A DNA stretch of 48,236 bases from Methanosarcinaceae archaeon (GCA_016932675.1 JAFGCK010000116.1:1-48236); one strand, 5' to 3'. Counted from the first letter of the stretch, positions 25,824 to 36,254 are shown. The notes: generated from the letters alone by a model not told the origin. A program made the numbers and translations.

Positions 25824-28235
25824 ATGAGCGATATACCAACCGGATCGATATCCATTGAAGATCTGGAAAACGTCCAGATCACAATAGGCAAGGTTGTAGG
25901 TGCCATTGAGAAGAAAGCGAGTGACGAAGGGATTGAAGTAGGCCCTACTCCAAAACCCGGGATATCTACCCTGAGGGACTGGGACTACAAGCTTCTGTCC
26001 CGGTACCAGCCGGTCTACACTCCGGTATGTGACCAGTGTTGTTACTGTACCTTTGGTAAATGTGACCTCAGTGGTAACAAAGAAGGAGCATGCGGCATCA
26101 ACATGGAAGGCCACCAGGCACGTGAATTCATGCTCAGGGTCATTACCGGAGCAGCTGCGCATGCGGGTCATGGTCGACATCTGTTGCACCACCTGATCCA
26201 TCTTCATGGACGTGACCACCCCATTGATGTGGGACCTTCAAATCTGCTGGCCCCGAACATCCAGGCGGTAACAGGCATAAAACCTGAGACCATCGGTGAC
26301 CTTGAAGAGGTAATGGACTATGTGGAAGAACAGCTAACACAGTTGCTGGCAACGGTCCATGCGGGGCAGGAAGGTTCAGCAATGGACTTTGAATCCAAGG
26401 CACTGCATGGAGGAATGCTTGACCATGTAGGCATGGAAGTATCCGACATCGTGCAAATTTCCTGTATGGGTATGCCAAAATCAGATCCCGAGGCACCACT
26501 TGCAGAGATAGGCATGGGATGTATCGATTCGACAAAGCCGGTTCTTCTTGTGATAGGGCATAATGTTGCTGGAGTCACTAACATAATAGATTATCTGAAC
26601 GACCATGACCTGTCTGATAAGGTTGAGCTTGCCGGCCTTTGCTGTACTGCCATCGACATGACACGTTACCAGATGGACAAGGGAGGCAAGCCTTACGCAA
26701 AGATAGTCGGAAGCCTTGCAAAGGAACTCAAGATGATACGTTCCGGCGTGCCTGATGTGATCGTTGTTGATGAACAGTGTGTCAGGGCTGATGTCCTTGC
26801 TGAGTCAAAGAAGCTCTCGATCCCGGTCATAACCACCAATGAAAAAATAATGTATGGCCTTCCAAACAGAACAAATTCAAGTCCTGAAAGCATTATTGAA
26901 GATCTTTCCAGTGGCAGGGAAGCCGGGGCACTGATCCTGGATTACGATCTGCTTGCTGAAGTCTCGACTGAACTTACGATAAAGATGTCAAAAATAAGGG
27001 ATGAAATGGGTATTAAGGCACTTCCCAATGAAGAAGAACTCAGGGAAATTGCAGCCAGATGTGTCCAGTGTGGCGCATGTGAGATGGATTGCCCCGATAA
27101 CCTTCCGATAATGGCAGCAATGAAGGCAGGCGCTGAGGGAGACTTCACAAAGTTCGAGTACCTGCATGACAAATGTATTGCCTGTGGAAGATGTGACCAG
27201 GCGTGTCCAAAGGAGATACCTATTCTCAACATAATGGAAAAGGCATCCCAGAAGCTCATACGTGAGGAAAAGGGATATATGCGCGCAGGCAGGGGACAGA
27301 TCAGCGACCCGGAGATCCGTGAGGAAGGTGTCAACCTCGTCTTCGGAACAACGCCTGGTATCATAGCAATGGTAGGGTGTTCCAATTATCCTGACGGCAC
27401 AAAAGACCTGTACACAGTTGCAGATGAAATGCTTAAGAGAAACTATATTGTGCTGATGTCAGGATGTTCTGCAATGGATCTTGGAATGTATAAGGATGAG
27501 TATGGACAGACCCTGTACGAGAAGTATCCTTCCAAGTTCCTTGCCGGTAATCTTATCAATGTGGGATCATGTGTTTCCAACGCACACATAACAGGAGCGG
27601 CTATCAAAGTAGCTGCTATCTTTGCACAGAGACAGGTTGCCGGTAACTACGAAGAGATCGCTGACTACATCACGAACCGTATCGGTGCTGTTGGTGTAGC
27701 TTGGGGAGCGTACTCCCAGAAAGCATCTTCCATAGCCACCGGATGCAACAGGCTTGGCATACCAGTGGTTGTCGGACCGCATGGTTCCAAATACAGAAAG
27801 GCACTTATAGGAAAACCTTATGATGAAGATACATGGAAGGTATATGATGCAAGGGACGGCTCAGAAATGCCGATCCCGCCCTCGCCCGAATTCCTGCTGA
27901 CAACCGCAGATACCATAGAAGAGCTGCTTCCAATGCTGGCAAAGAACTGTATACGCCCATCTGACGGCAACCTGGGAAGAATGATAAAACTAACTCATTA
28001 CATAGAAATGAGCCAGAAGTATCTTGGCCAGATGCCAGATGACTGGTACAAGTTCGTAAGGGGTGAGACAGACCTTCCAATTGCAAAGCGTGAGGAGCTT
28101 CTTAAGATACTTGAGAAGGACTATGGTTGGGAGATCGACTGGAAGCGCAAGAAGATCATCTCAGGACCGGCAATGAAGCTGGATATCTCTTCTCAGCCGA
28201 CAAATGTAAAGAGGCTCTGCAAGGAGGGATGCTGA
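25824..28235 (+). CDS. cdhA: CO dehydrogenase/acetyl-CoA synthase subunit alpha
   Basis: 803-aa nickel-iron CO dehydrogenase subunit that interconverts CO and CO2 in the archaeal ACDS complex. [15 protein letters not shown] near residues 71-83 carries N-terminal FeS cysteines. Two ferredoxin-type motifs, [12 protein letters not shown] from Cys413 and [12 protein letters not shown] from Cys451, mark the alpha subunit of methanogens. Further cluster C ligands are in [19 protein letters not shown] and [12 protein letters not shown] at 25824 ([10 protein letters not shown]) follows GAGGAGG; a longer in-frame opening to 25779 would put the ribosome binding site inside the gene. cdhB begins directly after the stop. 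Confidence 0.97.
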   Translation: MSDIPTGSISIEDLENVQITIGKVVGAIEKKASDEGIEVGPTPKPGISTLRDWDYKLLSRYQPVYTPVCDQCCYCTFGKCDLSGNKEGACGINMEGHQAREFMLRVITGAAAHAGHGRHLLHHLIHLHGRDHPIDVGPSNLLAPNIQAVTGIKPETIGDLEEVMDYVEEQLTQLLATVHAGQEGSAMDFESKALHGGMLDHVGMEVSDIVQISCMGMPKSDPEAPLAEIGMGCIDSTKPVLLVIGHNVAGVTNIIDYLNDHDLSDKVELAGLCCTAIDMTRYQMDKGGKPYAKIVGSLAKELKMIRSGVPDVIVVDEQCVRADVLAESKKLSIPVITTNEKIMYGLPNRTNSSPESIIEDLSSGREAGALILDYDLLAEVSTELTIKMSKIRDEMGIKALPNEEELREIAARCVQCGACEMDCPDNLPIMAAMKAGAEGDFTKFEYLHDKCIACGRCDQACPKEIPILNIMEKASQKLIREEKGYMRAGRGQISDPEIREEGVNLVFGTTPGIIAMVGCSNYPDGTKDLYTVADEMLKRNYIVLMSGCSAMDLGMYKDEYGQTLYEKYPSKFLAGNLINVGSCVSNAHITGAAIKVAAIFAQRQVAGNYEEIADYITNRIGAVGVAWGAYSQKASSIATGCNRLGIPVVVGPHGSKYRKALIGKPYDEDTWKVYDARDGSEMPIPPSPEFLLTTADTIEELLPMLAKNCIRPSDGNLGRMIKLTHYIEMSQKYLGQMPDDWYKFVRGETDLPIAKREELLKILEKDYGWEIDWKRKKIISGPAMKLDISSQPTNVKRLCKEGC

Positions 28236-28751
28236 ATGGCAGTAGACACAACCAGGAATACACAGATCTACACTACCTGGGGCAGAAAGACGGCAAAACC
28301 TGTGAAACCAGATGTCGCAGGCAAGATGATCTCAAAAGCAAAAAGGCCTCTCATGGTTGTTGGCTCCGGGATCGTAGGCGATGAAACGCTCACGGAGAAA
28401 ACGATCATAATCGCAAAGAAAGGGATCCCGGTTGCAGCAACCGGGCATTCCATGATCGTCTTCAACGGTATGGATGTGGACGCAAAATACATCAACGTCC
28501 ATGCACTCGCACACTACCTTGGGGATGCGAAATGGAAGGGCTTGGACAACCAGGGCCCCTATGACACTATCTTTTTCCTAGGGCACAAGAAATATTATCT
28601 TGAACAGGTCCTATCTGGTCTCAAGAACTTCACGGACCTGAAAACTATCTCTATCGAGAGGCATTTCATGCAGAATGCCACACTTTCTTTTGGCAACCTC
28701 AGAACTGAGGTACACCTTGAAGCGCTTGACGAATTTATTGAGAACCTGTAA
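28236..28751 (+). CDS. cdhB: CO dehydrogenase/acetyl-CoA synthase subunit epsilon
   Basis: 171-aa epsilon subunit that forms the alpha2-epsilon2 CODH unit and is thought to aid electron transfer. It has the nucleotide-binding-like fold pattern [17 protein letters not shown] and [25 protein letters not shown] at 28236 follows the cdhA TGA with no gap, and AAGGAGG lies within the last cdhA codons, so translation is coupled. Confidence 0.95.
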   Translation: MAVDTTRNTQIYTTWGRKTAKPVKPDVAGKMISKAKRPLMVVGSGIVGDETLTEKTIIIAKKGIPVAATGHSMIVFNGMDVDAKYINVHALAHYLGDAKWKGLDNQGPYDTIFFLGHKKYYLEQVLSGLKNFTDLKTISIERHFMQNATLSFGNLRTEVHLEALDEFIENL

Positions 28752-28786
28752 TATAATTTCAATGCTGACAATACGGAGAACTAATA

Positions 28787-30202
28787 ATGGCAGATGAATT
28801 CCCTTTTGAGATATCTCCCATGTTTGAAGGAGAAAGGATCAGAAAAGAAGGTATGTATGTAGAACTTGCAGGCCCCAAGTCCAAAGGCTTTGAGCTTGTG
28901 AGAGCAGTGGAAATGGGTGAAGTTGAGGATGGCAAATTCACATTGATAGGCCCTGACATCCAGGATATGGAAGAGGGTTCCAGACACCCTCTTGCAATGA
29001 TCTACAAGATCGCAGGCGAACTCGTGGAAGCCGACCTTGAGTCCATTGTGGAAAGAAGGAACCACGAGTTCCAGAACTACATACAGGGCCTTATGCACCT
29101 TAACCAGAGATACGACATCTGGCTGAGAATAAGCAAGGATGCAGTGAATAAAGGAATGACCTCTTTTGAGCAGATAGCAAAGGCTATTATGATGCTCTTC
29201 AAGAACGAACTTTCATTCATAGAGAAGGTCGAAGCGATCTATATCACAGACCTTGATGAGATCGAGAAGGAGATCGGGAACGCAACAGAGATCTATAAGG
29301 CAAGAGATGAGAGGACCCGTAACCTTCATGACGAAGATGTCGACACTTTTTACGGTTGCACCCTTTGCCAATCATTCGCTCCGACCAACGTCTGTGTTGT
29401 GAGCCCGGACAGGGTCTCACTTTGTGGTGCTATCAACTGGTTCGACGGGAGGGCGGCAGCAAAGGTCGATCCTGAAGGTCCCCAGTTCGCAATCCCGAAG
29501 GGAGAGCTCATTGACGCAGAATCCGGTGAATACACAGGTATCAACGAAGCTGCAAAGAAGCTTTCAAGCGGCGAATACGACCGTATAAAGCTCCACTCGT
29601 TCTTCGATTGTCCGCACACATCATGTGGCTGTTTTGAGGTTGTCGGGTTCTATATTCCGGAAGTCGACGGCATTGGCTGGGTTGACAGGGATTTCCCTGG
29701 CACGGCACCAAACGGACTGCAATTCTCGACCATGGCAGGACAGACCGGCGGAGGTAAACAGGTCATAGGTTTCCTTGGAATAGGTATACACTACTTCCGT
29801 TCACCAAAGTTCATCCAGGCAGACGGAGGCTGGAACAGGGTTGTATGGATGCCAAAGCTGCTCAAGGACAAGGTGTACGACGATATCCCGGAAGAGATCC
29901 GTGACAAGGTCGCAACCGAAGAAGATGTGGCAGACGTCGAGAGCCTCAAGGCCTTCCTCAAGGAGAGGAACCATCCTGTACTTGAAAGGTGGGTCGAGGA
30001 AGAAGAGGAGGAAGTACCTGAAGAGGAGAAAGCTCCAGGAACACTGCCACAGGCAGGATTTGCCGTCCCGCAGATGATGCAGGCTGCAAACTTCATGCCA
30101 TCCATGCCAATGATGAGCGGTGGCGGATCCGGCGGTGTAAGGATAGTCCTGAAGAATGCAAAGGTCAGCATTGACAAGGTAATAATTAAGAAAGAGGACT
30201 AA
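28787..30202 (+). CDS. cdhC: Acetyl-CoA synthase, CODH/ACS subunit beta
   Basis: 471 aa; makes or cleaves the acetyl C-C and C-S bonds at the Ni-Ni-[4Fe4S] A cluster. The ligands are visible: Cys191 and Cys194 in GCTLCQSF, Cys203, and the HTSCGCFE segment with Cys280 and Cys282, plus Cys275. The archaeal form lacks the N-terminal CODH-docking domain of bacterial AcsB, matching the length here. The C-terminus carries an acidic linker (about 400-420) and a Met/Gly-rich stretch before the end. It lies 35 nt after cdhB. Confidence 0.97.
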   Translation: MADEFPFEISPMFEGERIRKEGMYVELAGPKSKGFELVRAVEMGEVEDGKFTLIGPDIQDMEEGSRHPLAMIYKIAGELVEADLESIVERRNHEFQNYIQGLMHLNQRYDIWLRISKDAVNKGMTSFEQIAKAIMMLFKNELSFIEKVEAIYITDLDEIEKEIGNATEIYKARDERTRNLHDEDVDTFYGCTLCQSFAPTNVCVVSPDRVSLCGAINWFDGRAAAKVDPEGPQFAIPKGELIDAESGEYTGINEAAKKLSSGEYDRIKLHSFFDCPHTSCGCFEVVGFYIPEVDGIGWVDRDFPGTAPNGLQFSTMAGQTGGGKQVIGFLGIGIHYFRSPKFIQADGGWNRVVWMPKLLKDKVYDDIPEEIRDKVATEEDVADVESLKAFLKERNHPVLERWVEEEEEEVPEEEKAPGTLPQAGFAVPQMMQAANFMPSMPMMSGGGSGGVRIVLKNAKVSIDKVIIKKED

Positions 30203-30214
30203 GAGAGGTCTTTT

Positions 30215-30967
30215 GTGGCTAAGATCATTGCAGTGACAGGTAAAGGCGGAACCGGGAAGACGGCAATTACCTGTCTTCTCATCCGCCACCTTACAAGGGG
30301 TGACAGGATAGTCCTTGCCGTTGATGCGGACCCTGATACCAACCTCCCTGAAACGCTCGGGTGTGAGCCCGGCAAGACCATCGGAGACATCAAAGAATAC
30401 TTGTATCAGGAACGCGAGAACCTTCCACCCGACATCAACAAGGAATCAATACTTGAATCAAAGATCTATGAGACCCTTGAAGAGATGCCCCGATATGACC
30501 TGCTGGTCATGGGAAGGCCCGAGGGTTCCGGATGCTACTGCTATGTGAACAACCTGCTCCGTGGCATCATGAACAAACTCGTGAACAATTACGATGTGCT
30601 TATCATCGATGCTGAAGCCGGCCTGGAACATTTCAGCAGGAAGATATTCAGGAAAGTCGATGATCTCATAGTCATCACAGATGGGTCACGCAGGGGGCTC
30701 CGGACCGCAGAACGCATCCGGGAACTGGTGGATGAACTGGATACCGATATTTCCAACATCTATGTTATTGCGAACAAGGTCACAGATACAAACCGTGAGA
30801 GTATTGCCAGCACCGCTGAAGAACTTGGCCTTGAACTCATAGGAATGATCCCCGTGGACAAGATGATAATAGAGAGAGATCTTGCAGGGGAGCCTTTATT
30901 CGATCTGCCGGACAATTCCGCTGCAGTGCAGGAAATCGAGAAGATCGCTCAAAAACTTGGTTTGTAA
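30215..30967 (+). CDS. cooC: CooC-type nickel-insertion ATPase
   Basis: 250-aa MinD/CooC family P-loop protein that loads nickel into CODH/ACS. A deviant Walker A (GKGGTGKT) is at 9-16, with VDADPDTNLP at about 38-47 as switch. GRPEGSGCYCYVNN carries the paired Cys of CooC that bind Ni at the dimer interface, and DVLIIDAEAGLEHFSR is the Walker B region. The start is GTG at 30215, after AGAGAGGTC. It is embedded between cdhC and cdhD, as is usual in Methanosarcinaceae. Confidence 0.94.
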   Translation: MAKIIAVTGKGGTGKTAITCLLIRHLTRGDRIVLAVDADPDTNLPETLGCEPGKTIGDIKEYLYQERENLPPDINKESILESKIYETLEEMPRYDLLVMGRPEGSGCYCYVNNLLRGIMNKLVNNYDVLIIDAEAGLEHFSRKIFRKVDDLIVITDGSRRGLRTAERIRELVDELDTDISNIYVIANKVTDTNRESIASTAEELGLELIGMIPVDKMIIERDLAGEPLFDLPDNSAAVQEIEKIAQKLGL

Positions 30968-30991
30968 CAAAAATCATATGGTGAAATGCAC

Positions 30992-32317
30992 ATGACAAAG
31001 AAAATGAAATTATCGCAACTTAGTAATATGTTGCAGGACCTTGATGTCGAGTCAATGGAAGGTGTGACCATCGAAGGTGACATCGAGCTTAACATCACCG
31101 GTGGCGGAGGACTTGATCCGGCACTTGCCTACGCATTGGGACATGAGATATCCCATGTATCCCTGCACATGGCAAACATCGCAAGGATGCTGGGATTCCC
31201 TGCAGAACAGCTGTTAGCATCTGCTTTCGGAATGGCAGAAGCAGGCCAGCCCCGGGCACTTCAGGCCTCACCAAAGATACAGGAACTCCTTGCTTCCAAA
31301 TTCGAGGTTGCAAAGATAGAAAACTGGAAAAGCCAGATACAGGAAGTCACACTTGGCGCCACTTCAGGCGATGGGGGTTCAAGGAAGAGTACCATAACCA
31401 TTGGTGGCGAGAACGCACTTCCATATTACTTCGATGCCGGGATGCCGCACAGGAACCATGTTACACTGGATGTCTTTGACATGCCCATAAGTATGGCAAA
31501 GGCGGTGAAAGCCAACTATGAGGATGTTATTAACGACCCTGCGGAATGGGCAAAGAAAGCAGTGCGTGATTTCAACGCTGACATGGTGACAATACACCTT
31601 ATTTCAACTGATCCCCTTATCAAGGATACTCCTGCAAAGGAAGCGGCGAAGGTTGTCGAGGACGTACTCCAGGCGGTCGATGTGCCTATAGTCATCGGCG
31701 GCTCGGGAAATCCCGAGAAGGACCCCGAAGTACTTGCAAAGGCTGCCGAGGTTGCAGAGGGCGAGAGGGTACTGCTCGCATCTGCCAGCCTGAACCTTGA
31801 CTATGAGAGGATCGCAAAGGCAGCAGTCGATTACGGACATGTTGTCCTTTCCTGGACACAGCTTGAGATCAACGCCCAGAAAGAGCTTAACCGAAAGCTC
31901 ATGAAACAGTGTAATGTCCCGAGGGAAAGCATTGTAGTGGACCCGACAACAGCAGCACTTGGATACGGCCTTGACTATGCATATTCGAACATGGAGCGCA
32001 TAAGGCTTGCAGGTCTTATGGGTGACGACGAACTCACCTTCCCCATGTCATCCGGTACCACCAATGCATGGGGTGCCCGTGAGGCATGGATGGTCTCATC
32101 CCCGCTCAGCCAGGACTCTGACTGGGGACCAAGGGAATACCGTGGACCCATATGGGAGATCATTACAGGTCTTACACTCTCGCTTGCAGGTAACGATCTG
32201 TTCATGATGATGCACCCGACATCCGTACAGGTGCTCAAGGAGGTCACGCAGACACTCTATGGCGCCATCGAGTCTGAAGAGATAGACATCAGCAACTGGA
32301 TAGGAGCGGAGGTGTGA
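30992..32317 (+). CDS. cdhD: CODH/ACS corrinoid iron-sulfur protein subunit delta
   Basis: 441-aa delta subunit, partner of CdhE in the corrinoid FeS protein that carries the methyl group between tetrahydrosarcinapterin and the A cluster. TIM-barrel segments are [30 protein letters not shown] and [18 protein letters not shown] prefer ATG at 30992 ([13 protein letters not shown]), about 8 nt after GGTGA, over the ATG two codons earlier at 30986. The stop and the cdhE start are separated by only a few bases. Confidence 0.95.
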   Translation: MTKKMKLSQLSNMLQDLDVESMEGVTIEGDIELNITGGGGLDPALAYALGHEISHVSLHMANIARMLGFPAEQLLASAFGMAEAGQPRALQASPKIQELLASKFEVAKIENWKSQIQEVTLGATSGDGGSRKSTITIGGENALPYYFDAGMPHRNHVTLDVFDMPISMAKAVKANYEDVINDPAEWAKKAVRDFNADMVTIHLISTDPLIKDTPAKEAAKVVEDVLQAVDVPIVIGGSGNPEKDPEVLAKAAEVAEGERVLLASASLNLDYERIAKAAVDYGHVVLSWTQLEINAQKELNRKLMKQCNVPRESIVVDPTTAALGYGLDYAYSNMERIRLAGLMGDDELTFPMSSGTTNAWGAREAWMVSSPLSQDSDWGPREYRGPIWEIITGLTLSLAGNDLFMMMHPTSVQVLKEVTQTLYGAIESEEIDISNWIGAEV

Positions 32318-32320
32318 TAA

Positions 32321-33730
32321 ATGAAGATCAACAGTCCACTTGAAGCTTATAAGTTCCTGCCTGGCACCAACTGTGGTGAATGTGGCGAGCTGACATGTAT
32401 GGCCTTTGCAGCACACCTTATCGACAGATCAAAGAAGCTCACAGAATGTAAGCCCATCCTTGAAGACAAGTTCAAAAAGAAGTTCGAGGAACTTACCGCA
32501 CTCCTTGCCCCTGAGATAAGGGAAGTGGAAATCGGTGTCGGTGACAGGGTATCAAAGATCGGCGGAGATGACGTTCTCTACAGGCACAAGCTTACATTCT
32601 TCAACCAGACCCAGTTCGCATACGATGTATGGGATACCATGGATGAGAAGGAACTCGTGGAAAGGGTGAACTACATACAGGACTTCAAAAAGTTCTATGT
32701 AGGTAGCTTCCTTAATGTGGATATGGTAGCCGTCCGCTGCACATCCAATGACCCTGCAAAGTTTGCAGCAGCAGTTAAGAAGGTCGTTGAAACCACAGAC
32801 ATGCCGATCATTCTCTGTTCCTTTGAACCGGCGGTCCTCAAAGCAGGTCTTGAGGTCTCAAAGGACAGGAATCCACTGCTCTATGCAGCTAACAGGGACA
32901 ACTGGAAGGAGATTGCTGACCTTGCACTTGAGTACGATGTACCTGTAACACTCTTTGCACCTGATGACCTTGAACTGCTCAAGTCAATGGCAAAGACCTT
33001 CGCTGCCATGGGCACCGAGAAACTCGTGCTCGATCCGGGAACGTTCCCCACAGGCAAGCAGCTCAGGCAGACCTTTACCAACTTCATCAAGCTTCGCAGA
33101 GCAGGTATCGAAGGTGACCGTGACATCGCATATCCTATAATGGCAGTTCCATTCACAGCATGGATGGCCCATGATGACCCTGTAAGTGCATCTTACTGGG
33201 AGACCGTGGTCGCATCGATATTCACCATCAAATATGGTGATATAATGATCCTGCACAGCACAGAACCATATGCCATCCTGCCGGAGATACACATCCGTGA
33301 TACCATGTACACAGACCCCAGGAAACCTGTTTCTGTCGATCCGGGTATGTACAAGGTAGGAGAGCCTACTGTGGACTCACCTGTACTGATCACGACCAAC
33401 TTCGCTCTCACATATTACACAGTAGAGAGTGATCTCGCCTCAAGCAAGATCGACTGTTATCTCTGGGCAATTGATACCGACGGTATCGGCGTAGAGGCTG
33501 CTGTGGCCGGTGGGCAGCTTACTGCCTCCAAGATCAAGAAAGGGATCGAGGATTCCGGATTCGATCTTAAGAAGGATACAACACATAACACCATCATTAT
33601 TCCCGGACTTGCAGCACGCCTGCAGGGTGACGTGGAAGATGAGACCGGTGCAAATGTGATGGTCGGTCCTGCAGATTCCGGCAGGATACCTGGCTGGATG
33701 GATAAGAACTGGCCACCACAGAAGAAGTAA
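32321..33730 (+). CDS. cdhE: CODH/ACS corrinoid iron-sulfur protein subunit gamma
   Basis: 469-aa subunit that holds a [4Fe-4S] cluster and binds the corrinoid. The N-terminal cluster motif has Cys18, Cys21, Cys26 and Cys43 in PGTNCGECGELTC and TEC. The middle is a TIM barrel, and the C-terminal domain (from about 330) binds cobamide. It is the last gene of the operon and is followed by a hairpin terminator at 33750. Confidence 0.96.
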   Translation: MKINSPLEAYKFLPGTNCGECGELTCMAFAAHLIDRSKKLTECKPILEDKFKKKFEELTALLAPEIREVEIGVGDRVSKIGGDDVLYRHKLTFFNQTQFAYDVWDTMDEKELVERVNYIQDFKKFYVGSFLNVDMVAVRCTSNDPAKFAAAVKKVVETTDMPIILCSFEPAVLKAGLEVSKDRNPLLYAANRDNWKEIADLALEYDVPVTLFAPDDLELLKSMAKTFAAMGTEKLVLDPGTFPTGKQLRQTFTNFIKLRRAGIEGDRDIAYPIMAVPFTAWMAHDDPVSASYWETVVASIFTIKYGDIMILHSTEPYAILPEIHIRDTMYTDPRKPVSVDPGMYKVGEPTVDSPVLITTNFALTYYTVESDLASSKIDCYLWAIDTDGIGVEAAVAGGQLTASKIKKGIEDSGFDLKKDTTHNTIIIPGLAARLQGDVEDETGANVMVGPADSGRIPGWMDKNWPPQKK

Positions 33731-33749
33731 TTCTGTTGTAATACAGATC

Positions 33750-33784
33750 TCCGTGCGATCCTGCACGGAACCTCTTCTATTTTA
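33750..33784 (+). terminator. Hairpin terminator after cdhE
   Basis: TCCGTGC at 33750-33756 and GCACGGA at 33763-33769 form a 7-bp stem over a 6-nt loop, followed by a pyrimidine-rich tail ending in TATTTTA. It lies 20 nt after the cdhE stop. Confidence 0.6.
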
Positions 33785-33878
33785 CCGAAAAACAGCATAG
33801 TTTTTGAAACATTTGAAATATAGTTGCTCACTGCAATATTAAATAACAAAATTATTATATATCATCCCGAATTATAAT

Positions 33879-34241
33879 ATGTGGAAAAGCATGGAAGCCA
33901 TAATAAGACGCTCCGACAGCCTCCAGGTAACAAAGGAAAAAAAGCACTGCACTATCATTGGTAATGTTACAGATGTCAGTGATGTCTATATCCTCAAACT
34001 TGCCGAATGGGCTACCGGATCATGGGACTATGACAAAATAACCATGTGGAGAAAATCGGATTCCATGGAACCAGGGTACTTCATTCGTGACAGCCCCGGA
34101 GGGAAATATAAACTACATGTCCTTGATAATGAACAGCTGGAAGCCCTTTTTGGTGCATCACGCAAAGATAGTCCCGGGAGATTGCGTGACTGGAAAGAAA
34201 AGGGACTTGTGGCCTATGTGGACTGGCTGGTAGATCAGTAG
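33879..34241 (+). CDS. Uncharacterised 120-aa protein
   Basis: No family recognised. It is soluble, with many Trp and charged residues (WATGSWDYDKITMWRKSD in the centre), and ends KGLVAYVDWLVDQ. TTATATAT at 33855-33862 lies about 20 nt before the ATG at 33879, which suggests a leaderless or nearly leaderless mRNA and no need for a ribosome binding site. A second Met at 33891 is an alternative. The stop is TAG, backed by TAA three codons on. It stands alone between the CODH operon and a convergent micro-operon. Confidence 0.65.
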   Translation: MWKSMEAIIRRSDSLQVTKEKKHCTIIGNVTDVSDVYILKLAEWATGSWDYDKITMWRKSDSMEPGYFIRDSPGGKYKLHVLDNEQLEALFGASRKDSPGRLRDWKEKGLVAYVDWLVDQ

Positions 34242-34276
34242 ATCAATTAAATGTCCCATGAGATCACAAATATCTT

Positions 34277-34456
34277 TTAAAAGCCGCAATCGTGAACCAT
34301 TATTTCAGGATGCGTATCTTTTGTGAGGTCAGCTCTTGTCTTTGATTCAAGGTATTTCAGGTACTCGCATTTCCCGGTTTTCCTGAAAATAATGCAATTG
34401 CTACAGTAAAGCATCCTGTTCTTTTCCGAATAGCCGACAGATTCTATTATACACAT
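34277..34456 (-). CDS. 59-aa cysteine-rich small protein
   Basis: Found by direct translation. From ATG at 34456 the product starts MCIIESVGYSEKNRML and continues with YCSNCIIFRKTGKCEYLKY and ends VHDCGF. Cysteines at residues 2, 18, 21, 30 and 57 include one CxxC and could bind Zn or an FeS cluster. The start overlaps the end of the zinc-ribbon gene by 10 nt, which implies coupling. No family recognised. Confidence 0.5.
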   Translation of the reverse strand: MCIIESVGYSEKNRMLYCSNCIIFRKTGKCEYLKYLESKTRADLTKDTHPEIMVHDCGF

Positions 34457-34611
34457 TTTCCCACTCTTTCCTTTTTAAGTCCGATCACCATGTCCTTTGC
34501 CGAAGTAATCCTGCCGCAGCATTTGCAATAATAGAAGACATTAGAGCCTAATAACTGCCTCTTCAATTCCTTATTGCAGTGTTCGCAGGATATGACGATC
34601 TTCTCATTCAT
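34447..34611 (-). CDS. 54-aa zinc-ribbon protein
   Basis: From ATG at 34611 the product starts MNEKIVISCEHCNKELK. It has two CxxC knuckles (CEHC and CKCC) separated by 16 residues including VFYY, typical of a rubredoxin-like or zinc-ribbon fold, and a basic tail. GGAG sits 8 nt before the ATG. An earlier in-frame Met at 34668 would overlap the upstream 50-aa gene and lacks a ribosome binding site. Function unknown; it may be a transcription or RNA accessory factor. Confidence 0.6.
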   Translation of the reverse strand: MNEKIVISCEHCNKELKRQLLGSNVFYYCKCCGRITSAKDMVIGLKKERVGKCV

Positions 34612-34648
34612 AGCTGCTACTCCATCAGATCTGATACTCCCCAACCCT

Positions 34649-34801
34649 TTATTTTGCTTCGATGCCACCGATCATGAACCTGATCAGTTCCAGGTCCTCC
34701 GGGTCGATTGTTCTCTCATACAGACCATTGACAACAAATGTGATATCGTTATCTGTTTTTATATTTTTGTACGATTTTGCATATTCTTTAATATTGCACA
34801 T
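34649..34801 (-). CDS. 50-aa small protein, first gene of the micro-operon
   Basis: From ATG at 34801 the product starts MCNIKEYAKSYKNIKTDN and ends in FMIGGIEAK. It is supported by AAAGGAGC about 7 nt upstream and by a TATA box at 34848-34860. The second residue is Cys, as in the 59-aa protein of the same operon. No family recognised. Confidence 0.5.
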   Translation of the reverse strand: MCNIKEYAKSYKNIKTDNDITFVVNGLYERTIDPEDLELIRFMIGGIEAK

Positions 34802-35174
34802 AATTATTGCTCCTTTCTCATTATACAGATGCAGTATTCCTCACTAAACATATATATTTAATGTAAATAATTGATATATTTGCCAATAAAGTATATATTT
34901 TATATATTAGCCCGTGCTATTTATCAGTGATTAAACTATATACGCCGATTTATTTATAAAGCAATAATAATTCAGGAGGCAGGTTACAGATCCGCTTCTG
35001 GGAAAGGGATTTGTAGCCAGCATATTTTAACCGGAAGTGAGAAGCTGCGTATATCCGGATAGTTCCTTTGCAGAATATATTGGATGCATGAGGTCCTGAA
35101 TACGATCATGTGCATTGAACACAGATAACTTAACAGGGGAAAACATTATTAGTCCGGGCAGGGATTGTGGAACG
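34802..35174. other. Divergent intergenic region
   Basis: Very A/T-rich to 34965, with several TATA-like runs (AGTATATATTTTATATATTAG near 34891 and TTTATTTATAAAG near 34950). AATATATTGG near 35073 could serve the NMD3 gene. No gene is supported, although an AGGAGG near 34975 has no start codon behind it. Confidence 0.45.
34848..34860 (-). promoter_or_regulatory. TATA box of the micro-operon
   Basis: On the minus strand, TTAAATATATATG is centred about 53 nt before the ATG at 34801, predicting a leader of about 25 nt that contains the AAAGGAGC site. Confidence 0.5.
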
Positions 35175-36242
35175 ATGAACTATACCATTTGTCCCAGATG
35201 CGGGAAGGATACGGAAAGACTGATTGACGGTCTTTGCCAGGAATGTTTCTTTGAGAGCTCCGACCTTGTGAAAGTGCCGCTTGTGTTGCACACAACTATA
35301 TGTTCAGGCTGCGGGGCACGATTTAGCAGGGGCAGGTGGACAAATGACCTGAATATCGATGAGATCATAGTACAAACCGTGGAGGATGAACTGCTCATAC
35401 ATGAAAAAGCAGATGACATCGACATCTGTATCGAACCCGGACAGATGACACCACACCTGTATCGTGTAAGAGTAAAGGTCAGTGCCTCTTTGATGGGCGA
35501 GGAAGTCAGCCAGGAAGTGGGGGCCGAGGTACGCATCACACGCATGGCCTGTGACATGTGCAGCAGGGTCTCAGGAGGGTATTTCGAATCCATACTCCAG
35601 ATAAGGGCTACCAAACGTCGCCTTACGGATGATGAGAAGAAAAAATGCATGTCCATTGTCAGCTCCGTCCTGGAAAGAATGCGCAAAAGAGGCGATAGAA
35701 TGGCATTTATTTCTAATTCCATCGATGACAGGGAAGGCATTGACCTCTATATGGGTTCTGCAAACGCAAGCCGTGATATATGCAGGGAGACAGTGGCCGG
35801 GCTGGGTGGCAGTTTCTCGGAATCACCCAACCTTTTCACCAGAAAGGACGGGAAGGATGTTTACAGGGTCACATTTTCATTAAGGCTGCCTGAATTCATG
35901 CCCGGCGATATCATAGAGTTCGGGGGGAAGGTGGTCGAGGTGAAAAAGTTCGGCAGGAATGTGACAGGAACAGACCTTATGACAGGTTCCAGATTCATTT
36001 CAAAACCAGATGATATGCAGGGAGCAGAACTGCTTGCACGAAGGGAAGATGCGGTCAAGACCGTAGTCGTTGCAACAGAAAAGGATGAACTGATGTTGCT
36101 CGATCCCGAGACATTTGAGACAGTGACGATCAAGAGGCCCCTTCTGTTCACTGCAGAAGCAGGAGACGAGGTCCCTGCAATTAGAACACGTAACGGTGTT
36201 GTGGTACTGCCGGAAGGAACAGCAAAGAAGACCGGTAAATGA
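35175..36242 (+). CDS. NMD3-family protein
   Basis: 355 aa. The N-terminal half has the four CxxC knuckles of NMD3: CPRCGKD, GLCQECF, CSGCGARF and ACDMCSR. These are the zinc-binding part of the eukaryotic 60S export adaptor and of its archaeal homologues, which presumably bind the large ribosomal subunit. The C-terminal half (from about 260) has beta-rich OB/SH3-like segments such as MPGDIIEFGGKVVEVKKFG. ATG at 35175 (MNYTICPRCGKD) was chosen over 35115 because conservation starts there. The ATP-grasp gene follows 12 nt later. Confidence 0.88.
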   Translation: MNYTICPRCGKDTERLIDGLCQECFFESSDLVKVPLVLHTTICSGCGARFSRGRWTNDLNIDEIIVQTVEDELLIHEKADDIDICIEPGQMTPHLYRVRVKVSASLMGEEVSQEVGAEVRITRMACDMCSRVSGGYFESILQIRATKRRLTDDEKKKCMSIVSSVLERMRKRGDRMAFISNSIDDREGIDLYMGSANASRDICRETVAGLGGSFSESPNLFTRKDGKDVYRVTFSLRLPEFMPGDIIEFGGKVVEVKKFGRNVTGTDLMTGSRFISKPDDMQGAELLARREDAVKTVVVATEKDELMLLDPETFETVTIKRPLLFTAEAGDEVPAIRTRNGVVVLPEGTAKKTGK

Positions 36243-36254
36243 TATTCAAGGATT

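Noticed and set aside
34447-34668. Longer form of the zinc-ribbon protein starting at 34668
   Set aside because: The extra 19 residues overlap the upstream 50-aa gene and lack a ribosome binding site; the ATG at 34611 has GGAG at good spacing.
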